Shown: one piece after another, positions 34,425 to 47,029 of the stretch
Position numbering within the stretch: the stretch's first letter is position 1
Layout of the letters: each line of letters begins with the position of its first letter
From: Siphonodentalium dalli
Taxonomy: Eukaryota > Mollusca > Scaphopoda > Gadilida > Siphonodentaliidae
Assembly: GCA_032622095.1 (NCBI GenBank)
Contig: CP136069.1
Location: forward strand, 200,293,239-200,357,238
Reading direction: 5' to 3'
DNA length: 64,000 bases
Translations under genes and position numbers: made by a program
The notes under the pieces: generated by a model
Seen by the model: only the letters and a program-made list of their open reading frames with translations
Told to the model about the DNA's origin: nothing
Databases searched by the model: none

Positions 34425-36774
34425 ACGTTACAACTAATTCGCCATCGAAAACGATTATACAAGATAGCTAATTCTAAAAAACCACAACACACCTGGGATC
34501 GTTATAAAACCAAACGAAATCAAGTAGTGAAAGAAGTATGTAGAGCTAAAAACAGTCGACGAGAACATACACAGAATATCCTCTCAGATCCAAATACTGA
34601 TAGCTCTGTCTGGTGGAACACTTTAAATAAATTATTATTTTTCGATAAAAAAAAACCCCATACCGTCCCTAATGAAAGATGGATTTCTAGTGTACGAGGA
34701 CGGGAAAAGGGCGAGATACTTAATGAGTATTTTATGGCATATCCTCATTATCAAGTAAAGTAACTCCAACACGGCTCCCTCTCACAACTACTGTTTTTTA
34801 TCAGATAAATTAATTAGTACTCAAGATGTGTACCATGCATTGAGTTCCATCGAAGCATCCAATGAAACTGGTCCCGACGGTATTAGCCATAGAGCTTTGA
34901 AAATGTGTGCCATTTCATTAGCAGGACCGTTAGAGTATATGTTCAACAATTTCATTAACAACTCGTATTTCCCAGTGAATTTGAAGCGAGCCAACGTAAC
35001 CCCTGTGCATAAAAGGGTGATCCGAGCCTGGCTACAAACTATCGACCTGTGTCACTACTAAATTGTGTATCTAAAGTCTTTGAGAAATGCATATATAAAA
35101 TAATATCCGAGCACATACGTACAAACTGGCTTCTAACTAATCTCCAATCAGGATTTACACCAAATGACTGCTCAGTGTTCCAACTGACAGACATTAAATT
35201 TTATCATCACATTATTTCTTCTTTGGACGATCGGAAGGAGGTTAGAAGTCTTTTTTTTGCGACATAAGTAAAGCATTTGATAAAGTATGGCACGACGGCC
35301 TTTTATACAAATTAGAACAAAATGGCATTTGTGGAAAATTTCACGAACTGTTGAAAAACTACCTTTCAGACAGAGAGCAAAGAGTAAATATTGGAAGCAC
35401 CTCCTCTAACTGGAGAACGATCTCTGCCGGTGTACCCCAAGGGCTTATATTAGGCCCTCTTATGTTCCTAATTTACATTAACGACATTGTTGAAAATATT
35501 CAGTGCAACATAAGACTTATTGCAGATGACACATCACTATATTTGACGATTGAAAACCATATTTTAGCAGTTGAAATGATGAATAATGATATACACAAAA
35601 TAGTAAGGTGGTCCAAATCATGGCTAGTAGACTTCAATGAATTGAAAACGAAAACATTATTATTCTCACTTAAAGATATTCTTATCAACCATCCAAATTT
35701 GATCATGTCGAACAACATAATTTCAGAAGTAAAAAATCAAAAACACTTTTGGCGCCGATGGAAAATGGTCAGAACATACTTCAGACATCATTAACAGGGC
35801 ATCAGTAAAATTATCACTGTTTCGTAGGTATAAGTATGTCCTAGACAGGAAGACGCTTGAAAAAATTATTTCACATATGTACGTCCTATACTTGAATATG
35901 CGTCTCCTGTCTGTGATAACTGTACACAAGAAGAAAGTGATTTATTTGAAGGATTGCAATAGGAGGCTGCTAAAATAAATTGTTACAGGAGCAACAAGGA
36001 GCTGCGGCAATACAAATCTATTGGGAGAAACCGGCTGGGAGACCCTTCAGGACCGTCGCAAGAAATCAAAGCTCATACAATTTGTTTAAATGGTAAAACA
36101 TTTATCACCTCCGTATCTATCAATTTACGTCCCCCCAAGACCAGTTCTACTCATTCGCATGACACAAGAGCAGATGGTTTGTTGGCCCCGAGTTGGAACA
36201 CCGTCATTTACAAGAAATCATTCTTACCATCGTCGATCGACCTATGGAACAATTTGTCACAAAATATTCAAAATATCGATTCGTTAAGTGAATTCAAAAC
36301 TAAATTGAACGAAAACTTGTTATCCAAACCAAGCTTTGTTCAAAACATATACACGCGACCTGCCCAGATATACCACTGCAGACTCCGTCTGGGTTGCAGT
36401 AATTTAAACGCCGACTTCACAACAAATTATATTCGTGATGACCACAGGTGTGCATGTGGTGAGTCGGATAACCCAAATCACTTCTTAATCGAATGTCCCA
36501 TGTACGCGGAAAGTAGACGAAACTGCTTCTGTGATATTCATACTCCATATACTATAAAGACACTACTCAATGGATCTGAGAGCCTTAGCATTTTAGAAAA
36601 CTGCAATTGTTATGGCTGTCCAAAAATGTATAGTACAAACTAAACGGTTTTCATAACTTGTCTTTACTCAGAAGACCATTATTGAGTCAAGACGATCCAC
36701 CCCTCCAGCCAAAATATCTCACTGTGTCTAGCGAGAAGTAACGTATCACCTATGTTTACATCAATACGTTACAA
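34425..36774 (+). mobile_element. 5'-truncated non-LTR retrotransposon (Jockey/CR1-like LINE)
   Basis: Target duplication ACGTTACAA at 34425-34433 and 36766-36774. In between, successive frames give the RT core: NETGPDGIS (about 34.86 kb), SLLNCVSKVFEKC (35.05), DISKAFDKVWHDGLL (35.26), SAGVPQGLILGPLMFLIYIN (35.43) and the catalytic box as IADDTSLY (35.52; usual F replaced by I). A C-terminal Cys/His stretch CACGESDNPNHFLIEC follows at about 36.45 kb. The endonuclease domain is missing and at least four frame breaks occur, so it is inactive. Clade assignment is from motif style only. The empty site is at about 7690 in unit 1. Confidence 0.9.
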
Positions 36775-37204
36775 TCCGCCCGACGTGCATAATCACTAGA
36801 ATCGGAATCACTATACAGTGTTTCCGTTTGAAGTCGGAAGCACATATCGCAGCAACATCCGGGTGTCCACAAATTTAACAGCAATATAATTGATGACGCA
36901 ACCACCGGGACTGATGAAAGCTAATATCGATTCAACTAATGGGTTGAATGCTTGCATAACGCCACAACGATGATCTGTAAACAGGAGGCGACGTTGGCTA
37001 ATGACCTATTCAGACATATATTTTTTAAGTTACAGAGAACAGCACCATACAATTATTGCAGTTCCAACTCTAAGGTTCCGCAGTATTTCGCAGGAACGGT
37101 AAATTTGTTGGAATAATTTAAGCACACGGTCTCTCGTTCCTGAACCGGTCGTACGCGTGACTTACTTGTAGCATAAGGAGACATCCACTTCTCGGTGATA
37201 CATC
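36775..37204 (+). promoter_or_regulatory. 5' flank of class B receptor B3
   Basis: Continuous with 7690-7901 and 8302-8524 of unit 1, but without the MITE. The last 220 bases are the likely promoter/5'UTR. Confidence 0.5.
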
Positions 37205-38194
37205 ATGACAGACTTAACGGAAGCAGTACACAGTGATGAAGACATGTCGCCAATGCTGATTGATCGTTTTGGTGAATTCAATGTCCTCGTGAGTGGAGCT
37301 AAAGTTGTATGTTGCCTGCTATGTCGCCCTGACAGAAAACATCTTATGTCTCTGGTGAAATATCTTGGTTGTATTGTTGTATCAATTATACTCTGGTGTG
37401 ATTCGGTTCTGTTGCTAAGAGACCAGATACGATACTATATAGCTTTTACTCAGAATGGTGAGTTGGCCGATCTCATTCTGACAATCAGTCTAACGTTGTA
37501 TACATGTTTGCATGCAGTTTTATACACTTTTGGACTAATTGGTAGCTCTCAGCGAGTAGAACAATTTTTGCAAGCAGCATATTTCTATCGTTCTAATTTC
37601 TTACCCAATATTGTTCGCAAAACCAGGAAGAAAATGATAATAGGCCTTATGGTTTTGGTGCCTATAGTTGCTGCGGTGTTAACGTATGGAGCGGTGGTAG
37701 TGTGGACGGCACTTTTGAACGAGGCACCGAGTCAAAATCTAACAATGCAAATATACATAGAATCAACTCCGCTCGAGAAAACTGTCTTCATTGCACATTT
37801 GGTTGGCAACACGGCTGGACTCGTTCAATTCAATACAATGTTCTTGTTGTATTGTGGTGTGCTGCATGTATTGAAACAGGAATTTAAAGGCGTAAATAGG
37901 GAAATTGCAAAGGCAAGGTGCCAACCTGGAATTTCAAAGTTGAGCAGCGTTTTAACATCCCAAAGATTGAGGTTCGAATCATTGACGGAGATTGTAAATA
38001 AGTTCGATCAGTTGATGTCACATTTCGTAGCGGCTGCTGTCGTCATTGGCCTGGTGATCATCTGTTTGATTTCCTACTCTTTGTTAAACAAAGGCCCGCA
38101 GTCGGAATCATTCAAGACTGCGTTTATAATGACAATCGTCACTGGAATCTATCTCACTGGACACATGTACCAGGCAGTGGCGCTAAATGCACAG
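37205..38194 (+). CDS. Class B gustatory-receptor-like protein, main exon (B3)
   Basis: A 330-residue exon starting MTDLTEAVHSDEDMSPMLID, with the six TM segments, the NLT sequon at 178-180 in ECL2, and KLSSVLTSQRLRFESLTEIV before TM5. It ends GHMYQAVALNAQ and CAG|GTAAAT in phase 0. It is the intact counterpart of pseudogene B1. Two departures from relatives: FDEF is FGEF near residue 23, and GHTYQ is GHMYQ at the TM6 end. Reading through the donor stays open to 38389, but the extra 64 residues are not conserved in B1, B2 or B4, so I take the donor as real. Confidence 0.75.
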
Positions 38195-39009
38195 GTAAAT
38201 AATATAGCACAAAGTCAGCTCCCTTCAGTTGACAATTGTCATGAGTTTGTCCAATCAGTTTCCAAATTGTCTGACGTATACATATGCATTTTGGAAACGA
38301 ATACAATTAACTTATACGGTTATAAAACTCTATGCAAAACCGCTCAAGGGTTCTGCTTTCTCGTTAGCATTTATGTCATTGCAGTGTAACTATTTGACTG
38401 CGATTACTTGCGGCCTTACTTGAGCATAATACCGATATCATACCCTTTAATATTCCTAGCTGATATAAGCACCTGTATCATGCCATCCAGTCTTAGTAAA
38501 CCCAGACTATGCCTGATTGCTATCGACTACATCTGGAGACACCCCAGACTCGGATTAATATGAAAGGCATTCCCCATTTTGAGATATCACATTGATATTC
38601 ATGTTTCAAAATAAGTAAATGATTTCACATGTGATCGACAAATAGTACTACAAACGTCTACCTTTTATAAGCCTTTCCAAGAACAAATATATTATGTATA
38701 TTTCGTCTGACTGATCATTGCACAATTATGAATCCACGCCAATTAGTTGAAGTTTGAACTGACAACGAGTAGGATGAGACAACTTTCTTGACGTGTGTTA
38801 GTTAACCCATACTCTGCTAAATGGATTATCCCAGTCAGTTAAAAAGTGTACATCGGAATGGTCTATTATTTGTTTGCAGTTATGTACAGGAAATATATTC
38901 AGACGACAGATAACTATAAGTACAGAAGGAGTCCTATTTATTTATGTTTAGATAATACGTTCAAGAATATACGGCAGCGTAGAACCGCCACACCAATATA
39001 TTTACTATC
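38195..39009. other. Class B 3' flank (B3)
   Basis: Matches 9576-10330 and 13820-14040. It contains the uninterrupted site for the 52.2-kb TIR element (AGCGTAGAACCGCC at 38977-38990). Confidence 0.6.
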
Positions 39010-39060
39010 CAGATTGATCAACTTACTATCTTGAGTAATCAACTTAGCACGCCAGCTCGA
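39010..39060. repeat. GATTAATCAACTT-type repeat (B3 flank)
   Basis: About two units of the array seen at 14.04 and 53.02 kb. Confidence 0.55.
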
Positions 39061-39194
39061 TCACAAACAGTTCACTGTGTCCATGCTCGAATCCCAGAAT
39101 ATCCAACTCATCAAATTACGGCAAGTGTTTCTCCTAAATGTACTTGTTTGAAAAATTTGCTTTGTATGACGATCCTGAGGCGCCAAGGTGTGTA

Positions 39195-40187
39195 TAGTTA
39201 CGTGCGCTCGCGCAACAGTATGGCGATCAGACAGATTCGTAGGTTGGTGTCACCCTACTCCGTTTCACTCCATGACGTCACCAAAAACGACGTAAAACCT
39301 CGTGGCGTTCTGACATTTTTACTGTGCCGCGTTTTTACTATGTTTATTTTATGTGTTGTTTTCGATTATTTGTTTGTCGCCGATATCGCCATTTATCGGG
39401 ATTCCCTGTTTCTATATTTAAAACTGGCATGCTCGTAGTGAGCCTCGAATTCGATTTTTTCTCCCAGGTCAAAATACGCCAGAGTTATGACAAAAATAGA
39501 TCGACCTACATTTTCTCCATCAGAACTAGACTCCTTCGGGACCTACATAGACTCCTTCATTTTGGGTATTTTTATTTATAATTGGGAAGTTTTATCATTT
39601 TTGGTTCGTGCGAAGACATCTTTTTATCGTGCGGGAAAAGAGAGACATTCAAAACGCGATTTCGTAATTTGACGCAATAGGCTGAATAGCCTAACCTTCA
39701 GCCGAGTTCCGGGTCAAATACGACGAATGACGTAACACAAAACAAAACGCATTTGTTGACACAAACACCGTTTGAAGAGTTTATTATTACATAAAATGAT
39801 CGTTATTGATTAATTATTGATATTTATTGTTGCATATTGGCTGCTATCAATATTTACACAAATAGTATTAATTATTTCTTATATTAATTGCTCCTTTTGT
39901 CAACTTTGACTATCGGAAAATGAAAATGAAAATATCCCGCTGAAAAAAATGTAATCGATATTAAAGTCTCATCCTTTCGGCAACATGGAATTGGTTTTAA
40001 TTTACTTAAATGATTAATATAGTAATTTGCCTTTTATCTGTGATGAAATGAGAAATGGTAATTGTCTTTTTTTGCTAACATTAAATTAAATTAAATAAAT
40101 TAAGTAAAATACAGTGAAATTATTTTTTAAATTATTGTTTATTACATTTTTGCGCACGTTGGCATCTCTCTGAGTGCATTCTAGTTA
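39195..40187. mobile_element. Unclassified insertion of about 1 kb with TAGTTA flanks
   Basis: The B1 paralogue reads GCGCCAAGGTGTGTTCAGTTAGG without interruption. Here TAGTTA at 39195-39200 and 40182-40187 bracket 981 extra bases. No clear TIR and no transposase. A 72-residue frame inside (about 39220-39438, MAIRQIRRLVSPYSVSLHDV...) has no family I recognise. Confidence 0.5.
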
Positions 40188-40654
40188 GTTGTGCGTTCGG
40201 CGTTAGACAATCGTTTGGCATTACAGTAACGTTGGCTAGGCGTTCGACGTTCCACTAAAAATCCAGTTTCCGATTTTCGTCTTCATAACGAAATGCACGG
40301 ACCGCAGACTACTACTCTTCTCAAATAGTTTAAGTGAATATGTTTATTATGCTAATTTAAAGGTGACATGCAATGGTTTTCAACTTTTGGCTAACAATGA
40401 ATTTAGTTTGTCGCCGATTGGGTCAGGGAAAATATCCCACTAACGCGATATTTTACAAACGCGCCTATCAGCCGATTTGAGCGAAAACGTCATCTCTTAT
40501 CTCCCCATATTTTATGACATCACGAATTGACGCGAAAGCGTTCGGTGTTATTTCATTTTAACACATAGCTAATATCTGCAAAATGAGAAGATAAATGATT
40601 CATGATTGTATTATTTTCACAATTCCAAAATATATTATCTTACAATATCAACTG
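40188..40654. other. B3 distal 3' flank
   Basis: Resumes the sequence of 14710-14870 (GACAATCG, AAATCCAGTTTC, ATGCACGGACCGCAGACTAC). Nothing coding. Confidence 0.5.
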
Positions 40655-40850
40655 ATATGAATACAAATCGATAGTGGTAGGAGTATTTACTGAATACAAA
40701 TCCAAGATGGTAGGAGTATTTACTGAAGACAAATCCAAAATGGTGCGGGTATTTACTGACTACAAAGCCAAAATGGTGGAGTATTTACTGAATACAAAGC
40801 CAAAATGGGAGGAGTATTTGACCGAATATAGAGCCAATAGCAGGAGTAAA
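40655..40850. repeat. Minisatellite, GAATACAAATCCAAAATGGT units (B3 flank)
   Basis: About six units, paralogous to 14915-15190. Confidence 0.8.
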
Positions 40851-42375
40851 TTACGAGCCAATTGTATGCACATTGGACAAGAGAGAGTGTCGTTTTATGG
40901 TCTCTCTCAAAATTGGGACAATGGACGTGTGTCTCTATATCAGTATACAATATTTTGATTTTGTTTATAATGTTCAGCTATGGTGTACGTAATTGCATAT
41001 CTATGTTTTGAAAAAGTGACATGTAACGTTCGAACACTATTCTCAAAATTCAATGAGACCGCTCCAGGATCCTTCTTCCATTTCGAAATTCATCTCATGA
41101 GAATGACCAGAAATGTATTATAATTAGCCTCCTCTTGAATATGCACAGCGGACATCCTCCCATGTGATCCGTGCATGTATGTACCACCTTCATTATGTCG
41201 GAAAATTATATCACACATAAGCTGTAACTGAGCCATTATTTCTAACACTATGTGTAAGATAACAAACAGAATAGCTTTATAGTCTGTCAGCCAGTAGTCC
41301 ACCATTATGACATGTTACTGTCATTCTGGAGGGATATGTGTGATTTTCGTTGACCCTATCAGATACATCATCTGGCCAGACACACACCACATACCTACAA
41401 TGGTTACATATAAAACAACTGAATACGGAGTTTATGTCTCATCCCAAAATTAATATTTAAACAGTCCTATAATATCTACTTTAAAATAGAAGTTAACGGA
41501 TTAATCAATCGTGCTTTACATGTCCCAATCTATTATTATTAGAAATATCGATGTCTATAACAGTGTATAATTTATAGTTTTGCTTTCTGAACACACGTCA
41601 GTAACCACAAGGGAAAGCACTTTCATTTAAATAGTATTGTATGCGAGGCGTGTGATATCAAACATAATTTGAAGGAGACAAAACTAACAGTCCCATTGAA
41701 ATTGAACAGAACAACATATATTACTATAGTGGTGTGGCCATGACTTAGTGCTGGCTATGCCCGTGTGATCGGTGGACTAAAAACGGAAACCCAGTCTCGG
41801 TTCGATAAGTAATGAATATATAAAAGAAATTAAATACATAAAGGTTCCGATATATTCCGATATTATATCGTTTGGCATCAGTACACTTGCAATTCGTCAA
41901 ATACAATCTTACAGATAAATGTGTACACGGCACTACCTGGCTAAAGGCGAAAAATGGAAAAAACCCAATATCTATATATATACATATGAAGTCGAGAATG
42001 ACATCTCGAGTTAATGCAAGTTATACGTGTATTCAACATTAATATCAACAATTTTCTTGTTGATATTCCTGAATACTTGATACAATTTTGTTTAAATACC
42101 CACAACAACCACATAATGCCAATTGAACAAATAATTTCAAACAATCTACGACATGAAATGTCCATTGTATTGTTTCGAGGTTGACATGAAGATTTATCAA
42201 ACCTTGGTAGTTATTAATTAATCACATTGGTTTGCGGCCTCAGTGAATATTAACTTCCTCTGGTTGATAAATCATCATGTAACAATATAATAAATGTATA
42301 ATGATATACTTTAGAATATTATGTAAGACAAATATAGGAACACCTAAGTCTAATATAAATATATATGTATTACAC
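40851..42375. other. Spacer, partly shared with 15.2-15.6 kb
   Basis: 40.86-41.6 kb matches 15.2-15.6 and 16.3-16.6 kb. The remainder is unrecognised. A small hairpin with arms AATATCAACAA/TTGTTGATATT sits at 42029-42076. Confidence 0.45.
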
Positions 42376-42592
42376 TGCTGCTATTTAATTGAGCTTTAAT
42401 ATATTATTATTATATAGTGCTGATATTTATTTTGAGATAAAATATATATTTATCCTATTTATTTGAGTTTTAATATATATTGATAATATAGTGCTCCAAT
42501 TTATTTGAGTTTTAATATATATTTATAATATATTGCTGCTATTTATTTGAGTTTTAGTATATATTTATAATATAGTGCTGCTATTTATTGGA
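42376..42592. repeat. 42-bp AT-rich minisatellite
   Basis: About five imperfect units of TTTGAGTTTTAATATATATT plus TATAATATAGTGCTGCTATT. Confidence 0.8.
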
Positions 42593-43017
42593 ACTTATCG
42601 TCGTTTTAATCGCTATGACGTATCTCGACGTCAGTTTTACAGGTGGAGGAAAGACCGCGTATAGGGTTAATTTCACCGGGAAATAAGTCCGCTGCACGAA
42701 CATATATAATACTAGCTTAAGTGCCAGACTTCGTCCGGGCTATTTAGGGATTTCTTTGTGATCGACTCCGTCTGGGCAGAAACATATTATTGTTCGATCG
42801 TCCAAAAACATGCCTATATGATCGTGTATGAGCGAGGTCAATGGAAAGGTCAAGTTCGCACGTGAAATTGGCCCCTACCATATTGTTCCCGGCATCAAAG
42901 TAGACCCACATACCAAATTTGAGTCGGATAGGTCGAGGTCCAAAATCATGCCTATATGAGCGAGGTCAAGGTCAAGGACAATTGGAATTTGGACCCGCCC
43001 ATATTGTTCCCGGGATC
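42593..43017. other. Spacer with a partial direct repeat
   Basis: CATGCCTATATGA...GAGCGAGGTCAA...CATATTGTTCCCGG appears twice (about 42809-42895 and 42947-43015). Origin unknown. Confidence 0.5.
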
Positions 43018-43082
43018 AAGGTAAGATAAACATTAACATAAAAAATGTGCAAATCCGACAAGGCATCTTTACCGCACAACAC

Positions 43083-43320
43083 TGTGAAATTAATTTGCCA
43101 AACCGCATCATTCTCTGTGAAATCCATTCAGCAAAACGCGTCATTCTCCGCGAAATCCATTCGACAAATCGCGCCATTCTCCGTGCAATCCGCTCGACAA
43201 ACCGCGTCATTCGCCGTGAAATCCGCTCGACAAACCGCGTCATTCGCCGTGAAATCCCTTCGACAAACCGCGTCATTCTCCGTGGAATACACCCGACAAA
43301 TCTCGTCATTCTCCGCACTG
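43083..43320. repeat. 33-bp minisatellite, about 7 copies, upstream of A3
   Basis: Same unit as upstream of A1 and A2 (CGACAAACCGCGTCATTCGC). Both-strand 11-residue repeat frames are artefacts of the period. Confidence 0.88.
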
Positions 43321-43780
43321 TAAAACAAAGGAGGGAGCCTCGAGATGTTTAGAATGAGTAGAATCGCTGAACGTCTGATGCACCCCCAGGGGACAACAAC
43401 CGGACGCACTCTGAATTAAATGGCATTTTCCGTGTTGAAACAAACATCCGAGTTACCATTAACAATGCATGCTAACATCTGATATCGACCGAACTAATGG
43501 TTCGAACGCTTCAAATGGACTGGCGTTTATGCTGTTCATTAAGCGACACAAACATTACGATGTCGTTCCACTGAGATGTCACACATTCACTGTATTCTAT
43601 CCGGAGTTTACGATAAAAAAAGCCAAGATAAACCCGTTCTCGTGATACAGTGGCGCCCATAGATTGTTACCATCTATTCCACAAGTGGCATCAGTTTACA
43701 GGAATTCAGAAATAAGATCAAACATCGACAGGCTTTGTCTGAGATTTAATAAGGCGGTCTGCGGTTCTGGTGTATACATT
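43321..43780 (+). promoter_or_regulatory. Conserved 5' flank of class A receptor A3
   Basis: Close match to the A1 and A2 flanks. An upstream in-frame extension to 43664 exists, but it begins at TTG and is not conserved, so it is treated as non-coding. Confidence 0.5.
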
Positions 43781-44770
43781 ATGACAGACCTGGAAGCCGG
43801 GAATGCTGATGATGAAGATAATTCTTCGACTTTGGTTGACCATTTTGATGAATTCAATATCCTAATCGGTGGTGCGAGAGCTGTGGGTGCTCTGTTCTGT
43901 TTCCCTGAGAAAAAAAGGCTGGTTCCGTTGCTGAAAGCGCTTTGCTGTATTGTTTTGTGGATTTTATTCTGGTGTGACTCAGCGCTGTCTATGAGAGACA
44001 ATATAAAATGGTATATGATGTTCGACCCCGACGAGAGGGTGGCAGAACTAATTTTGACCATCAGTCAGATACTTTATGTGTGGTTGCACACGTTTCTCTA
44101 CAGCTTTGGCATTGTTGGAAGCTCTGGGAATATCGAGAAATTTCAGCACGCTGTGTTTACATATCGTTCTGATTTCGTATCCCATAGGAATAACATAACA
44201 AGGAAGAAAATGTTAATAGCCCAAATCGTTTTGGTGCCTATAATTGCTATTCTATTCGGGATGGGAGGGTTGAAAGTGGTGTCATTAATTGCAGGCGAAT
44301 CTCCGGATAATAATATAACAACACAGATATTAACGGAATCACCTCCGCTAGAGAAAAGTATCGCCATTGCACACATTGTTTTCCTCACCATTGGATTTTT
44401 CCAAATCAATACGATGTTCATATTGTTCTGTGGTGTGTTGCGTATTTTGATACAGGAATTCAATGATACGAATATGGAAATCGAACATGTCAGGCGCCAA
44501 CGCGTATTTTCAAAGTTGGGTAGCGTTTTAACAACCCAAAGATTGAGGTTCGAATCATTGGCGGAGATCGTAAATACGTTCGACCAGTTGATGGCTCATT
44601 TCGTGTCGGCTGCTTTCATCGTTGGTCTGTTGAACATCTGTTTGGTCTCGTACGCGTTGGCAAATAGAGGCCCGCAATCGCAGTCGCTCTACGCTTCAAT
44701 AATATTGGCCATCGCAGTGGGAATTTACCTGGTTGGACACACGTACCAGGCAATGGAACTGAACTATAAG
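43781..44770 (+). CDS. Class A gustatory-receptor-like protein, main exon (A3)
   Basis: A 330-residue exon from MTDLEAGNADDEDNSSTLVD to GHTYQAMELNYK, then AAG|GTAAAT, phase 0. TM1-TM6, the ECL2 NNIT sequon and the ICL2 block KLGSVLTTQRLRFESLAEIV are in register with A2, from which it differs at scattered positions. It is one codon longer than A1 and A2 because of an extra acidic residue near 11. No stop or frameshift. If unspliced it ends at 44804-44806. ATG 43781 is preferred over any upstream start because the paralogues share it. The 3' side carries three repeated tail units instead of a clear TM7 exon. Confidence 0.75.
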
Positions 44771-44803
44771 GTAAATACGCACTATATACATATATCTCCC
44801 ATG

Positions 44804-46350
44804 TGAATATACCGTAGATGTACATGAAAGCAGTAACAATACGTGGTCTCGTATTTGGTAAATATCGCAGGGTCTACTGTGTAATATACATGTTCATGTC
44901 AAAATAGAAAAACCACAGAGCATAAACGTTCACACCTCGGTTTAAAAACTGTTCAGTGATCTCGGTTAAATTGGACGAAACATCTTTTATATGGGCAAAC
45001 GTATTTATACTAATTACATATCATGAATTTGTAAGATCACCAGCACACGTATCATCAACATTATCAACACCACCCCACCATCATCAACATCACCATAATC
45101 GCCACCACCTTCATCATCAACATCACCACAACCACATACCGCCACTACAACCACCATTAACACCATCATAATCACATAATTACAGGAGTTTACTTGATTG
45201 GACACTTGATTGGAACTTAACTATAATGTAAATACACATTATATACATATGTCTCCCATGTGAATATACCGTAGATGTACATGAAAGCGGTAACTACGCG
45301 GTCATGAATTTGGTAAATATCGCAGGGTCTACTGTGTAATATACATGATCGTTTAAAAAAAAAAGAAGGAAAAACCACAGAGCATAAACGTTCACAATTC
45401 GGTATAAATCTGTTTTTCTTTTGGCAGCTGTAATGAAGTCAATCGTGAATGAACACATTTATATGGGCAAACTTATTTATATATCATGAATTCGTAAGAT
45501 CACCAGCACACGTATCATCAACATTATCAACACCAACCCACCATCATCAACATCATCATAATCACCACCACCTTCATCATCAACATCACCACAACCACGT
45601 ACCGCCACCACCACCATAATTAACACCATCACAATACATAATCACAGGAGTTTACTTGATTGGACACACGTACCGCGCAGTTGGACTAAACTCTCAGTTG
45701 AATAATAGATGGAGCACAACGTCAGTAAGTTGTCTGAACATAAAATAATGAATTTATGTAGTTATAAAACTCGTTGCACAACATATACTCGCGCATATAC
45801 GCACATGATCGATCTACAATGTGAAATAGGTACATAATGTGATTATATGATTCTGTAATAAGCAGTTAATAGATCAAAATCGCCTCATTATGAGTCGATA
45901 ATGTGAATAAAACGCTTTTCAAGTCAACTGTGTAATATACATGATCGTTTTAAAAAAAAGGAATAACCACAGATCATAAACGTTCACAATTCGGTATAAA
46001 TCTTTTCAGTGATCTCGGTTAAATTGGACGAAACAGATTTTTTCTTTTGTCAGCTGTAATGAAGTCAATCGTGAATGAACACATTTATATGGGCAAACTT
46101 ATTTACATGTCATAAATGCGTAAGATCACCAGCACACGTATCATCTACATTATCAACACCAACCCACCATCATGAACATCATCATAATCACCACCACCTT
46201 CATCATCAACATCACAACAACCACGTACCGCCACCACCACCACCATAATTAACACCATCATAATACATAATCACAGGAGATTAATTGATTGGACACACGT
46301 ACCGCGCAGTTGGACTAAACTCTCAGTTAAATAATAGATGGAGCACAAGT
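44804..46350 (+). repeat. Threefold tandem of A-gene 3' region plus GRL tail
   Basis: Three units each contain a stretch from the A 3' flank, a CAT microsatellite (45040-45180, 45500-45640, 46130-46270) and a GRL TM6-end fragment after CAG (45185-45206 truncated, 45647-45720, 46276-46350). The second tail reads GVYLIGHTYRAVGLNSQLNN. Unit 2 begins with a new copy of the A exon end (LNYNVNTHYIHMSPM-like). A2 has only one such unit, so the expansion is specific to A3. Confidence 0.75.
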
Positions 46351-47029
46351 TCAGTAACTGATCATGATCATATTGACGAAAGTGACACAGTTTTCAAGTT
46401 TTTTGACAATCAGGTCCAAGTTGTCTGAACATAAAATAATGAATTTATGTAGTTATAAAACTCGTTGCACAACATATACTCGCGCATATACGCACATGAT
46501 CGATCTATAATGTGAAATAGGTACATAATGTGATTATTTGATTCTGAAATAAGCAGATAATGGATCAAAGTCGCCTCATTATGAGTCGATAATGTGAATA
46601 AAACGCTTTACATGTTCAGTACATTATTCTGCATTATGGACACAAAATGAGGCGATTCTATGCAGCTAAGCAGCTTATCTGCATAAAACAAAGTCCGTAT
46701 TATAAGCAGATAATGTGCGGTTTTCGGGAGAACAGGTTGCTTTGCAACATTCGAGTAAACTGATCCAGGGTGCAGCTTTCTCGATACGAATTGTGTCTTT
46801 GAAATGAGGAACAGTTTGTCGTTGATAAATTGCGACCTTGATAATAATACCAATAGCATACCTTACTTTTTTTTATTCGATTCGTTCCAATGGGAGACTC
46901 GCATATATATAAGGGAGTGCATTGGCGCGGGGTTTTCGCAAAATTAGAAAAAGCTCCAGTCATGGAAGGATTAAAGACCGGCATAACGAAAATTTAGAAA
47001 TTAATCCATCATTTAACGTTCAAACTAAA
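46351..47029. repeat. Spacer paralogous to 19.5-20.19 kb
   Basis: Contains the ATAATGTG element copy (46490-46740) and half of a MITE hairpin (46887-46930). The SINE-free target of the 20.19-kb SINE lies at about 47000-47020. Confidence 0.65.

Noticed and set aside
38195-38389. C-terminal extension of B3 past the donor
   Set aside because: The frame is closed at different points in B1, B2 and B4, and the sequence directly follows a conserved CAG|GTAAAT donor.
39031-39438. 135-codon frame as a gene downstream of B3
   Set aside because: Its first part lies in B-flank repeat sequence and the rest in the TAGTTA-flanked insertion, so it is a chimera created by that insertion.
43664-43780. N-terminal extension of A3 by 39 codons
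   Set aside because: It starts at TTG, lies in flank shared with A1 and A2 where it is not open or conserved, and all paralogues begin at the MTDL methionine.
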